Positions 25,544 through 34,386 of a DNA stretch of 64,000 nt are shown here, in pieces. Position 1 is the first letter of the stretch; each line of letters begins with the position of its first letter. The notes beneath the pieces are model-generated. The model was not told the DNA's origin. It ran no database searches and was given only the letters and a program-made list of their open reading frames with translations. The DNA comes from Candidatus Competibacteraceae bacterium (GTDB lineage Bacteria > Pseudomonadota > Gammaproteobacteria > Competibacterales > Competibacteraceae). Made by a program: the position numbers and the translations under genes. The stretch is from assembly GCA_016699715.1 (NCBI GenBank), contig CP065007.1:3421001-3485000 (forward strand), in the 5' to 3' direction.

Positions 25544-26033
25544 CCAGTATTCCTTGCAGGGCGGCGGCGACGGTTGCCCGGCGCACGGCATCGCGATCAC
25601 CGTCGAAATGCTGGCGCACGATGTGGGTCGGATCGCCCCGCGACGCCCAAGCCAGGTAGACCGTACCCACCGGCTTGTCGGCGGTGCCGCCGTCGGGGCC
25701 GGCGACGCCACTGACGGCGAGGGCGATATCGGCGCGGCTGCGTTCCAGCGCGCCGGTTACCATCGCGGCCACCACCTCGGCGCTGACCGCGCCGTGGCGG
25801 GCGAGGGTCGCTTCCCGCACGCCGAGCAGCTCAGTCTTGGCCACATTGCTGTAGGTGACGAAACCCCGGTCGAACCAACCGGAACTACCGGCGATGTCGG
25901 TGACGGATTTGGCGATCCAGCCGCCGGTGCAGGATTCCGCGACCGCCAGGATTCGCTTGCGCGCATGCAGGGTGCTGCCCACCTGGGTGGCGAGTTCATA
26001 AAGGTTCTGCTGGGCTGGATTCGGTGACGACAC
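25521..26033 (-). CDS. pncC: Nicotinamide-nucleotide amidohydrolase (CinA C-terminal domain)
   Basis: 170 residues from GTG 26033, chosen because GGGAGA lies 6-8 bases upstream and the product length fits the stand-alone family. VAESCTGGWIAKSVTDIAGSS and ALAVSGVAGPDGGTADKPVG are the signature segments; the Ser/Thr-rich SCTGG binds substrate. It deamidates NMN to nicotinate mononucleotide, recycling the NMN made by DNA ligase. Divergent from mutS, with recA downstream, as in many gammaproteobacteria. Confidence 0.95.
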   Translation of the reverse strand: MSSPNPAQQNLYELATQVGSTLHARKRILAVAESCTGGWIAKSVTDIAGSSGWFDRGFVTYSNVAKTELLGVREATLARHGAVSAEVVAAMVTGALERSRADIALAVSGVAGPDGGTADKPVGTVYLAWASRGDPTHIVRQHFDGDRDAVRRATVAAALQGILDVLAHRG

Positions 26034-26171
26034 AATGCTTCTCCCTGGGTTTGGGGGCGGCGCATGGCACTCAGGTACTATAGTGCAAACGGCAATCAGC
26101 GGCGCTTCCAACCCGAACCGGCTGGCCTGACCGCTCCGACCGCCACTTTTAACGTCCCGCGGATGATCGCG

Positions 26172-28751
26172 ATGAACGACGAGACTCAGGATTTATCCCA
26201 GCACACGCCGATGATGCAGCAATACCTGCGCATCAAGGCCGAACATCCCGACATTCTGGTGTTTTACCGGATGGGGGATTTTTACGAACTGTTCCACGAC
26301 GACGCCCGCCACGCCGCCGAACTGCTCAACATCACCCTGACCAGCCGTGGCCAATCCGCCGGTCAACCCATCCCGATGGCCGGCGTGCCGTTTCACGCGG
26401 TCGAAAGCTATCTGGCCAAACTGATCAAACTGGGCTTATCGGTGGCGATCTGCGAGCAGATGGGCGATCCCACCGCCGGCAAGGGGCCGATGGAGCGGCG
26501 GGTAGTGCGCATCGTCACCCCCGGCACCCTGACCGACGAAGCGCTGCTGGACGAACGCCGCGACAATTTGCTGGTCGCGCTGCACCAGGTCAAGCAGACC
26601 TACGGACTGGCCAGCCTCGACCTGAGCGGTGGTCGCTTCACCATCATGCAGGTGCATGGCGAGGCGGCGCTGGGCAACGAGCTGGAACGCATGAAACCGG
26701 CCGAACTGCTGATCGGCGAGGATCTTGGCCCGCCCGAGGGTTGGCGCGACCATCCCGGTCTGCGCCGGCAGGCGCCCTGGCATTTCGACCGGGACAGTGC
26801 CGTGCGCGCGCTGTGCGCCCAATTCGGGGTGCGCGATCTGGACGGCTTCGGCTGCGCCGATCAAGCGGTCGCGGTGGCCGCCGCCGGTTGCCTGCTGCAA
26901 TACGTCAAGGACACCCAGCGCGGCGCATTGCCGCATTTGACCGGATTGCGGGTCGAGCGGCACGAGGACAGCGTGATCCTGGACGCCGCCAGCCGCCGTA
27001 ACCTGGAGCTGGAGCACAGTCTGAGCGGCCGTCACGAACACACCCTGATCGGCCTGCTGGACCGTTGCGTGACGCCGATGGGCGGACGCTTGTTGCGGCG
27101 CTGGACCCATCGTCCGCTGCGCGACCGGAACGCGCTTGGCCAGCGGCGGGACAGCTTGCGGCAACTGCTGGACAACGGCGGCTACGAGTATCTGCGCGGT
27201 CTGCTGCGCGGAGTCGGCGACGTGGAACGGATTCTGGCGCGGGTGGCGCTGAAATCGGCCCGCCCGCGCGATTTGATCGCTCTGGGCGACGCGCTCGCCC
27301 GCTTGCCCGATGTGCAACGCTTGCTCAGTCTGCTGGATGCAGGTTTGTTGCAGGACCTCGCCGGTCGCGCCGGGACGCATCCCGAAACTTGCGATCTGTT
27401 ACAGCGGGCGATCATCGCCAACCCGCCACAGGTGTTGCGCGACGGTGGCGTCATCGCCGCCGGCTACGACGCCGAACTCGACGAGTTGCGGGAATTGAGC
27501 GAACACGCCGACCGGTTTCTGGTGGAGCTGGAAGCACGGGAACGACAACGCACCGGCATCCAGAATCTTAAGGTGGGGTTCAACCGGGTGCATGGTTACT
27601 ACATCGAAGTTAGCCGCGCCCAGTCGCCAGCGGTGCCGGCCGACTATCTGCGCCGCCAGACCCTCAAGGGCGCCGAACGGTACATTATTCCGGAATTGCA
27701 GGAATTCGAGCACAAGGTCCTGCGCGCCCAGGAACGGGCGCTGGCGCGGGAAAAGGCGCTCTACGATGCCTTGCTGGACCAGTTGATTGCCCGTTTGTCC
27801 GCCTTGCAGGCCAGCGCCGCGGTTCTGGCGGAGCTGGACGTGCTGGCCAATCTGGCCGAACGCGCCGCCGCCTTGCGCTGGAACCCGCCGGAACTGGTGG
27901 AGCGGCCGGGGATCGAGATCGAAGCCGGTCGCCATCCGGTGGTCGAGCAGGTGCTGGACGAACCGTTCGTGCCCAACGATCTAAAACTCGAACCCGAACG
28001 GCGGCGGATGCTGATCGTGACCGGCCCCAATCTCGGCGGCAAGTCCACCTACATGCGCCAGACCGCGCTGATCGTGCTGCTGGCGCATCTGGGCAGCTTC
28101 GTGCCGGCCGAGCGGGCGGTAATCGGTCCCATCGACCGGATTTTTACCCGCATCGGCGCTTCCGACGATCTGGCCAGCGGCCGTTCGACCTTTATGGTGG
28201 AAATGAGCGAGGCCGCCAACATCCTCCATAACGCGACGCCTCACAGTTTGGTATTGATCGACGAGATCGGTCGTGGCACCAGCACCTTCGACGGGCTGGC
28301 GCTGGCCTGGGCCTGCGCGGCGCGCCTGGCGGGCACGGTGCGCGCCTTCACTCTGTTCGCCACTCATTATTTCGAGCTGACCCGACTGCCGGAGGAGCAG
28401 CCCGGCATCGCTAACGTCCACCTCGATGCGGTGGAGCACGGCGAGTCCATTGTTTTTATGCACCGGGTCCAGGATGGGCCGGCCAGCCGCAGTTATGGCC
28501 TGCAAGTGGCGGCGCTGGCGGGTGTGCCGCCGGTGGTAATCCAGCAGGCTCGCCAGCGACTGCGGTTGCTGGAACGGCGGATGCTGCGGCGAGAGTTGAC
28601 GGGCCGGTCGGCGGCGACCCCGCAACTGTCGCTGTTCGGCGAGGCGACGCATCCGGTGGTCACCGCGCTGGCGGAACTCGATCTTGACGCGCTCGCGCCG
28701 AAACAGGCTCTGGCCGAACTGCGGCGACTGAAAGCGTTATACCAATTCTGA
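26172..28751 (+). CDS. mutS: DNA mismatch repair protein MutS
   Basis: About 859 residues from ATG 26172; ATG 26163 is an alternative. Mismatch-recognition FYRMGDFYELFHDDA (Phe-x-Glu that stacks on the mismatch), lever/clamp domains, then the ABC ATPase with TGPNLGGKSTYMRQ, SDDLASGRSTFMVEM, LIDEIGRGTSTFDG and ATHYFELT. The C-terminus is odd: the last codons and the stop TGA (28749-28751) are contributed by a MITE that begins at 28740, so the protein ends RLKALYQF. The domain structure is otherwise complete, including the C-terminal helix-turn-helix LAPKQALAELRRLK. Confidence 0.97.
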   Translation: MNDETQDLSQHTPMMQQYLRIKAEHPDILVFYRMGDFYELFHDDARHAAELLNITLTSRGQSAGQPIPMAGVPFHAVESYLAKLIKLGLSVAICEQMGDPTAGKGPMERRVVRIVTPGTLTDEALLDERRDNLLVALHQVKQTYGLASLDLSGGRFTIMQVHGEAALGNELERMKPAELLIGEDLGPPEGWRDHPGLRRQAPWHFDRDSAVRALCAQFGVRDLDGFGCADQAVAVAAAGCLLQYVKDTQRGALPHLTGLRVERHEDSVILDAASRRNLELEHSLSGRHEHTLIGLLDRCVTPMGGRLLRRWTHRPLRDRNALGQRRDSLRQLLDNGGYEYLRGLLRGVGDVERILARVALKSARPRDLIALGDALARLPDVQRLLSLLDAGLLQDLAGRAGTHPETCDLLQRAIIANPPQVLRDGGVIAAGYDAELDELRELSEHADRFLVELEARERQRTGIQNLKVGFNRVHGYYIEVSRAQSPAVPADYLRRQTLKGAERYIIPELQEFEHKVLRAQERALAREKALYDALLDQLIARLSALQASAAVLAELDVLANLAERAAALRWNPPELVERPGIEIEAGRHPVVEQVLDEPFVPNDLKLEPERRRMLIVTGPNLGGKSTYMRQTALIVLLAHLGSFVPAERAVIGPIDRIFTRIGASDDLASGRSTFMVEMSEAANILHNATPHSLVLIDEIGRGTSTFDGLALAWACAARLAGTVRAFTLFATHYFELTRLPEEQPGIANVHLDAVEHGESIVFMHRVQDGPASRSYGLQVAALAGVPPVVIQQARQRLRLLERRMLRRELTGRSAATPQLSLFGEATHPVVTALAELDLDALAPKQALAELRRLKALYQF

Positions 28752-28883
28752 ATAGGTTTTCGTCATTCCCGCGAATGCGGGAATCCAGGCCGCCGCTGAA
28801 AAACGGGATACCCGCTTTCGCGGGTATGACGAACAGGGTGGTTATTGGCCTCCGAAAAAAACAAAACCTATCGGGAAACGATA
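28740..28883 (+). repeat. MITE copy B (144 bp), 3-bp TSD TTA, at the end of mutS
   Basis: Flanked by TTA at 28737-28739 and 28884-28886. Nearly identical to copy C. The ends are imperfect 22-25-base inverted repeats sharing ATAGGTTTT. Inside are two hairpins, CATTCCCGC/GCGGGAATC and ATACCCGC/GCGGGTAT. It supplies the mutS stop codon and may serve as its transcription end. Confidence 0.92.
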
Positions 28884-28973
28884 TTAGCCGGTTCATGACG
28901 CCCGAAAAGACCAATTGCTTTTTATAAGCAACTCGCTTTGCGTTGTGGTCGACTCAGGAGTGGAAATCCCCCC

Positions 28974-29021
28974 AATCCCCCTTTGAAAATAGGGAGGCGC
29001 CGCGTCAGCGGCAGGGGGATT
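28974..29021. repeat. Palindromic repeat (AATCCCCCT/AGGGGGATT hairpin)
   Basis: Outer stem AATCCCCCT (28974-28982) pairs with AGGGGGATT (29013-29021), with an inner GCCGC/GCGGC stem. The architecture is like the 49-bp repeat but the sequence is different. The rest of 28887-29166 shows nothing I can call. Confidence 0.7.
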
Positions 29022-29166
29022 GATCTCGGCGGTCCACGCTTCCACCACTCATTTCGGCGATACTCAGCGGGAGAACCGGGCGACCGAGTATTCGGAAATC
29101 CCTGTCCTCGAAATGCCCAGGGCACTCCCGCCCGTCAAGAACACCACCGTCATGAGGATGGCTGAA

Positions 29167-29370
29167 ATGAAAGTCGAGCTTCTGGTTCAAAATGTGAAAT
29201 GCGGCGGCTGTGCCAGCGCGATTCAAACCGGCTTGAGCAAGGATGCACGGATCAAGGAAGTCACGGTAGACGTGCCAACCGGCCGGGTGAGCGTGGAGGC
29301 CGAAGGGGATATTGGAGCGGAACTGCGCGCGGCGCTGCAAGCGTTGGGGTATCCGGAAAAAATCGCCTGA
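29167..29370 (+). CDS. Small heavy-metal-associated (HMA) domain protein
   Basis: 67 residues from ATG 29167 (MKVELLVQNVKCGGCASAI). The CGGC metal site in VKCGGCAS and the ferredoxin-like pattern (VTVDVPTGRVSVEAEG, LRAALQALGYP) fit CopZ/MerP-type soluble metallochaperones. ATG 29152 would add 5 residues. No copper ATPase or regulator is next to it, so its metal and partner are unknown. Confidence 0.85.
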   Translation: MKVELLVQNVKCGGCASAIQTGLSKDARIKEVTVDVPTGRVSVEAEGDIGAELRAALQALGYPEKIA

Positions 29371-29429
29371 ACGAATGCGGCGGCCGGAGGAAACGCCGCC
29401 TCTCCCGCCGCCGCAATAGAGGTTCGCGA

Positions 29430-30068
29430 TTAGAAACGGGTACCGATGTTGATGCCGACCACCCAGGGATCGATCGCGACCGTACCGAGACTGGCTCCGT
29501 TCAGCTTGGCCTTGGTGTCGATGTCCATATAGCCCACGACGCCGTTCATGAACCAGTTTGGCGCTACATCGATATCGACCCCCAATTCTCCCGCCAGACC
29601 CCAGGAAGGATCCAGTTTGAGGCTGGTACCGGACAGAGCGCCGGTGGTCTTTTCATTCCAGAAAAAGGTGTAGTTCAGACCGATACCGGCATACGGGCGA
29701 ATGTTGCTGGTCGGCATGAAGTGATACTGCACGAAGAGTGTCGGGGGCAACTGGAAGGTATTGGCCACCTTGCCGACGCCCGTCAGCTCAATGTCGTGCT
29801 TGAACGGCAAGGCGAGGAGCAACTCAACACCGATGTTGGGGCTCACCATGTAGGTGAAGTTAAAACCCAAACTATAACCGTCGTCCACGCTGAGATCGAC
29901 GCCGGGCTGACCCAGGACACTGCTCAAGTTGTCCGATTTGGGAAACACCCCCCAAGCACCGGCCCGAGCCAGCCAATCGCCCGCTTCATAGGCTTGCGCC
30001 GCCGCACCCGCCAGCAAAGCACCCGCCAGGGCCGCCGCCACCGCGCTTTTAACCAGTTTCGAAGACAT
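29430..30068 (-). CDS. ompW: OmpW-family outer membrane beta-barrel protein
   Basis: 212 residues with a cleavable signal peptide (KSAVAAALAGALLAGAAAQA, cut near residue 26). The mature part alternates short beta strands and ends in Phe (NIGTRF), the mark recognised by the Bam complex. LPPTLFVQYHFMP and RPYAGIGLNYTFFW are family segments. OmpW makes an 8-stranded barrel with a hydrophobic channel; it is often induced by stress or low oxygen. The gene is convergent with the HMA gene. Its upstream region (30069-30208) is AT-rich and probably holds the promoter. Confidence 0.93.
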   Translation of the reverse strand: MSSKLVKSAVAAALAGALLAGAAAQAYEAGDWLARAGAWGVFPKSDNLSSVLGQPGVDLSVDDGYSLGFNFTYMVSPNIGVELLLALPFKHDIELTGVGKVANTFQLPPTLFVQYHFMPTSNIRPYAGIGLNYTFFWNEKTTGALSGTSLKLDPSWGLAGELGVDIDVAPNWFMNGVVGYMDIDTKAKLNGASLGTVAIDPWVVGINIGTRF

Positions 30069-30208
30069 GATGCGTTTCCTGTTGTTATTGAACCGATTGC
30101 GTATGTGGATGCTGAAGCAAAAACCGCGTTATAACGGGGCTATTGTGTATTATCCGCAACACGTTGGTCAAAAAAAACAATGTGTATTAACCAGGAAAAG
30201 CAACGCGC

Positions 30209-32062
30209 CTATTCTTCATCCAGCGGGGGCAGCGTCTGCATGACCTCCTCGAAAGTGGTCAGGCCGGCGGCGATCTGACAGGCGGCACTGATCCGCAGCG
30301 GGCGCATGCCCTGTTCGAAGGCACCGCGCCGCATGACCTCCTCGTCCGTTTCCGCCCGCAACAAGCGACGCAGCTCCGGCGTCACCATCAACAGTTCGTA
30401 CAAACCCACGCGGCCCAGATAACCGGTCTTGCGGCATTCCGAACAACCTTGCGGCACGCCGACGGTAGCGGGTTTCGGCAACGACCAGGGCCGAACCAGC
30501 GCCTCCCACAACCCGTCCTCGATCTGGCCGCTCGCCTTGCAATAGGGGCAGAGCGTGCGTACCAAGCGCTGCGCCATGACTCCGATCAGCACGTTTTGGA
30601 TCAGGTAATACGGCACGCCCAGATCGAGCAGACGGGTCACCGCCGAAACGGCGTCGTTGGTGTGCAGGGTGGACAGCACCAGATGCCCGGTCAGCGCCGC
30701 CTGCACCGCCATCTCGGCGGCCGCCAGGTCACGGATTTCGCCGACCATGATGATGTCGGGATCTTGCCGCAGCAGGGTGCGGATGCCTTGTTCGAAGGTC
30801 AGATCGATGGCCGGCTGTACCTGCATCTGATTAAGCTCCGGCACGATCATTTCGATCGGATCCTCGACCGTGCAGACATTGACCTCCGGAACCGCCAACT
30901 GCTTGAGCGTAGTGTACAGCGTGGTGGTCTTGCCGGAGCCGGTCGGACCGGTCACCAGCACGATGCCGTGCGGCCGGGCAATCATCTTGCGCCACACCGC
31001 TTCCTCGGCCGGTGCGAAGCCAAGCTGGCTGAAGCCCTTGGTCACGGTGTCCGGATCGAAAATTCGCAACACGCATTTTTCGCCGAAGGCGGTAGGCATG
31101 GTGGACAGCCGCAGTTCGACTTCCCGGCCGGCCGGGGTGCGGGTCTTGATGCGACCATCCTGCGGGCGACGTTTTTCGGCCACATCCATCCGTCCCAGGA
31201 TCTTGATGCGGCTGGTGACCGCGCTCATCACCACCGGCGGCAACTGATAGATGGCATTCAGCACACCGTCGATGCGAAAGCGGATCTGGCCCTGCTCGCG
31301 GCGCGGTTCCAGATGAATGTCGCTGGCGCGCTGGGCGAAGGCGTATTGCAATAGCCAGTCCACGATCTGCACGATCGGCCGTTCGTCGGCGCTCATCTCG
31401 CCGCGCCGGCCCAGTTCCAGCAACTGCTCGAAATTGAGGATGCCGGAAGCCGGTTCCAGCGACCCTTGCATCGCGCCCCGCACCGAGCGCGACACGCCAT
31501 AGAACTCCATCTGATAGCGGTTGATATCCAGCGGGCTGGCGATAACTCGCTCGATCTCCTTGCGCAGGGTCTGCCGCAGGATGTCCTGCCACTCGCTCAG
31601 ATAGGGTTCGGTGGTGGCGAACACCACCCGGGTCGCGTCCACCTCGACCGGCAGGATCTGGTAGCGGGCGGCGTACTCGTGGGATATAAACGGCAAGAGC
31701 CGCTCGACCGCGGCGATATCCAGTTTGAGAGGGTCGATGCGCAGATACGGCAGCCCGACCTTGCCGGCCAGCCACTCGGTCAACAGCTCCAGACTCAGCA
31801 CCTGATGCGGCGGCTGAAGCTGGCGCAACTGCTTGTTGGCGATCACCACCAGCGGATGCAGATCAGGGCCTTCCGACCGGACACCCAGTCCAGCCCGATC
31901 GGCATCCGCCTTGGCCACCAGCCCGTCGGCCACCAGCTCGTCGAGCACCTCCTTGAGGCCCAGCCGATGCGGCGGGACACGCGGTCGGGATGATGGACTG
32001 GACTGAGGATCGGCTTTCGAGGTGGGACGGGAAACCGGTGTAGTGAAATCCAGTGGGCTCAT
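30209..32062 (-). CDS. GspE/PilB-family secretion or pilus assembly ATPase
   Basis: 617 residues from ATG 32062 (MSPLDFTTPV), which overlaps the uvrD stop by 4 bases. N-terminal MshE/GspE-N domains, then Walker A GPTGSGKTTT, Asp box TVEDPIEM, Walker B with IIMVGEIRD, His box LSTLHTND, and a zinc-binding CPYC...CSEC group near residues 535-560. These ATPases power type II secretion or type IV pilus extension. No other T2SS/T4P genes are nearby, so the machine it serves cannot be told from the window. Confidence 0.92.
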   Translation of the reverse strand: MSPLDFTTPVSRPTSKADPQSSPSSRPRVPPHRLGLKEVLDELVADGLVAKADADRAGLGVRSEGPDLHPLVVIANKQLRQLQPPHQVLSLELLTEWLAGKVGLPYLRIDPLKLDIAAVERLLPFISHEYAARYQILPVEVDATRVVFATTEPYLSEWQDILRQTLRKEIERVIASPLDINRYQMEFYGVSRSVRGAMQGSLEPASGILNFEQLLELGRRGEMSADERPIVQIVDWLLQYAFAQRASDIHLEPRREQGQIRFRIDGVLNAIYQLPPVVMSAVTSRIKILGRMDVAEKRRPQDGRIKTRTPAGREVELRLSTMPTAFGEKCVLRIFDPDTVTKGFSQLGFAPAEEAVWRKMIARPHGIVLVTGPTGSGKTTTLYTTLKQLAVPEVNVCTVEDPIEMIVPELNQMQVQPAIDLTFEQGIRTLLRQDPDIIMVGEIRDLAAAEMAVQAALTGHLVLSTLHTNDAVSAVTRLLDLGVPYYLIQNVLIGVMAQRLVRTLCPYCKASGQIEDGLWEALVRPWSLPKPATVGVPQGCSECRKTGYLGRVGLYELLMVTPELRRLLRAETDEEVMRRGAFEQGMRPLRISAACQIAAGLTTFEEVMQTLPPLDEE

Positions 32063-34248
32063 GACAGTGTTTCCAGCTTGGCGTAGGCCACCACCAACCA
32101 CTTGGCGCCACCCGCCGCCGGAAAATCGATCCGCGCCCGGGCATGATAGCCGGCACCCTCGACTTCCAGCACCACGCCTTCGCCGAAGCGGGCGTGGCGC
32201 ACCCGCTGCCGGGGCCGCAGACCGGCGGGAGCGGCCCCACCGGCGGTAGTCCGAGGCACCGGCGCCGGAATCTTCGCCGGCCGCTTGACGCGGGCGCGCA
32301 CGTCGCGAGTCAGTTCCTCGGGGATTTCGCCGACGAAGCGCGAGGGGGACGGGTAGTTTTCGCGGCCGTACCAGGTACGCCGATCGGCGTAGGACACATA
32401 CAACTGACGGCGGGCGCGGGTGACCCCGACATAGGCCAGTCGCCGTTCCTCCTCCAATTGGCGCGGCTCGGCGATCGAGCGGCTATGCGGGAACAGACCT
32501 TCTTCCATCCCCACCAGGAACACCAATGGGAATTCCAGGCCCTTGGCCATGTGCAGCGTCATCAATTGCACGCAGTCCTCGCCGGCCGCGCCCTGCCCCT
32601 GACCGGATTCCAGGGCGGCGTGGGCGAGAAAGGCGTTCAGCCAGTCCGGCTCGTCCGGGTCCGCGCCGACCACGACCGGATCGGTGTTGGTGGTGAAATC
32701 GCCGCTGGCCTTGATCAGTTCCTGCAAGTTCTCGGCCCGCATCTCGCCCTTGTCGCCCTTGTCCTGCTCGTACATCGCCAACAAGCCGCTGTGGGTAACG
32801 ACATGCTCCATCCGGCCGGGCAGCGGCCGGTCGCGGCTATCGCGGTCCAGTGTCTCAATCAGGTTCAGAAAACCGCGCACGGCGTTGGCGGCCCGCCCGC
32901 TCAGCCCGCCGTCCGTCAGCAGTTGCATAGCGGCTTGCCACAGTGAATCACCCTTGGCGCGCGCGGCCTCGCGCAGTAAATCGAGGGTGCGCTCGCCGAT
33001 GCCGCGCGGTGGGGTGTTGACCACCCGTTCGAAGGAGGGATCGTCGTCGCGGTTGGCGACCAGCCGCAGGTAGGCCAGCGCATCCTTGATCTCGGCGCGC
33101 TCGAAGAAGCGCAGCCCGCCGTAGATGCGGTAGGGCATCGCCATCCCGATCAGTGTTTCCTCAAACAGCCGCGACTGGGCGTTGGAGCGATACAAAATCG
33201 CCGCGTCGCGGTAGCGGCCGCCCGCTTCCACCCACTGACGAATGCGCCCGGCGACGAAACGCGCCTCGTCCACTTCGTGGAGGGCGTTGTAGAGCTGGAT
33301 CGGTTCGCCGTCGGCGTCGGCGGTCCACAGATTCTTGCCCAGTCGGGCGGTGTTTTGCGCGATCAGGGCGTTGGCGGCTTTCAGAATGTTGTGCGTGGAG
33401 CGGTAGTTCTGCTCCAGGCGGATGGTTTGCGCGCCGGGAAAATCCTCGGCGAAGCGTTGAATATTCTCGACCTTCGATCCCCGCCAGCCGTAAACGCATT
33501 GGTCGTCGTCCCCGACGATGAACACGTCGCCCCGGCCGCCGCCCAGCAGCCGCACCCATCGGTATTGAATGGTGTTGGTGTCCTGGAATTCATCCACCAG
33601 CACATGCTGGAACCGTTCCCGGTAATGCGCCAGCAATTCCGGGTTGTCGCGCCACAGTTCGTAAACGCGCAGCAACAGCTCGCCGAAATCCACCAGCCCA
33701 CCGCGCTCGCATTCCTGCTGGTAGACGCTGTAGATGCGCTGGTACTGGCGCTGGACCGGATCGTCGCCGGCCAGATCGGCCGGGCGCTGGCCCTCGTCCT
33801 TGCAGCGGTTGACGAAACCGGCGGCCTGCGGTGGCGGCCATTTTTTCTCGTCCAGGTTCAGGCCGCGCACCACCCGCTTCATCAGCCGGGTCTGATCGTC
33901 GCTGTCGAGGATCTGGAAGGCGCGCGGCAATCGGGCCTCCTGCCAGTGCTGGCGCAGCAAGCGGTGGGCGATACCGTGAAAGGTGCCGATCCAAAGCCCG
34001 CTAACCACTTGATCCATCTGTTCCTCGACCCGGCCGCGCATTTCGGCGGCGGCCTTGTTGGTGAAGGTCACCGCCAGGACCGACCAGGGTGAGGCGTTTT
34101 CCACCGCCAACAGCCAAGCGATGCGCCGGGTCAGCACCCGGGTTTTGCCGCTGCCGGCCCCGGCCAGCACCCGCAAGGGTCCCAGCGGCGCCGTGACCGC
34201 CGCGCGCTGGGGTTCGTTGAGATCGTCGAGTATCCAGGAAATATCCAT
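32059..34248 (-). CDS. uvrD: DNA helicase II, UvrD/Rep family
   Basis: 729 residues from ATG 34248 (MDISWILDDLNEPQ). Superfamily 1A motifs are in order: LAGAGSGKTRVLT (I), VTFTNKAAAEM (Ia), LVDEFQDTN (II), VGDDDQCVYGWRG (III), RLEQNYRS (IV), LMTLHMAKGLEF (V) and YVGVTRARRQL (VI). The C-terminal Tudor-like tail (RQRVRHARFGEGVVLEV) is that of UvrD, which binds RNA polymerase and UvrB/MutL partners. It functions in mismatch and excision repair. Confidence 0.97.
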   Translation of the reverse strand: MDISWILDDLNEPQRAAVTAPLGPLRVLAGAGSGKTRVLTRRIAWLLAVENASPWSVLAVTFTNKAAAEMRGRVEEQMDQVVSGLWIGTFHGIAHRLLRQHWQEARLPRAFQILDSDDQTRLMKRVVRGLNLDEKKWPPPQAAGFVNRCKDEGQRPADLAGDDPVQRQYQRIYSVYQQECERGGLVDFGELLLRVYELWRDNPELLAHYRERFQHVLVDEFQDTNTIQYRWVRLLGGGRGDVFIVGDDDQCVYGWRGSKVENIQRFAEDFPGAQTIRLEQNYRSTHNILKAANALIAQNTARLGKNLWTADADGEPIQLYNALHEVDEARFVAGRIRQWVEAGGRYRDAAILYRSNAQSRLFEETLIGMAMPYRIYGGLRFFERAEIKDALAYLRLVANRDDDPSFERVVNTPPRGIGERTLDLLREAARAKGDSLWQAAMQLLTDGGLSGRAANAVRGFLNLIETLDRDSRDRPLPGRMEHVVTHSGLLAMYEQDKGDKGEMRAENLQELIKASGDFTTNTDPVVVGADPDEPDWLNAFLAHAALESGQGQGAAGEDCVQLMTLHMAKGLEFPLVFLVGMEEGLFPHSRSIAEPRQLEEERRLAYVGVTRARRQLYVSYADRRTWYGRENYPSPSRFVGEIPEELTRDVRARVKRPAKIPAPVPRTTAGGAAPAGLRPRQRVRHARFGEGVVLEVEGAGYHARARIDFPAAGGAKWLVVAYAKLETLS

Positions 34249-34386
34249 GGTCGGTGATTCTAGCAAAATCAAGCGGTCCTGATTGCTATGCTACAGTCTC
34301 AATGTTGTTTTAGGATCGTTGGTACGATCCAGTCGTCACCAACTCCAAGTACCCGCATTTTTCAACCTACGGAAAGTGTCGCACGC

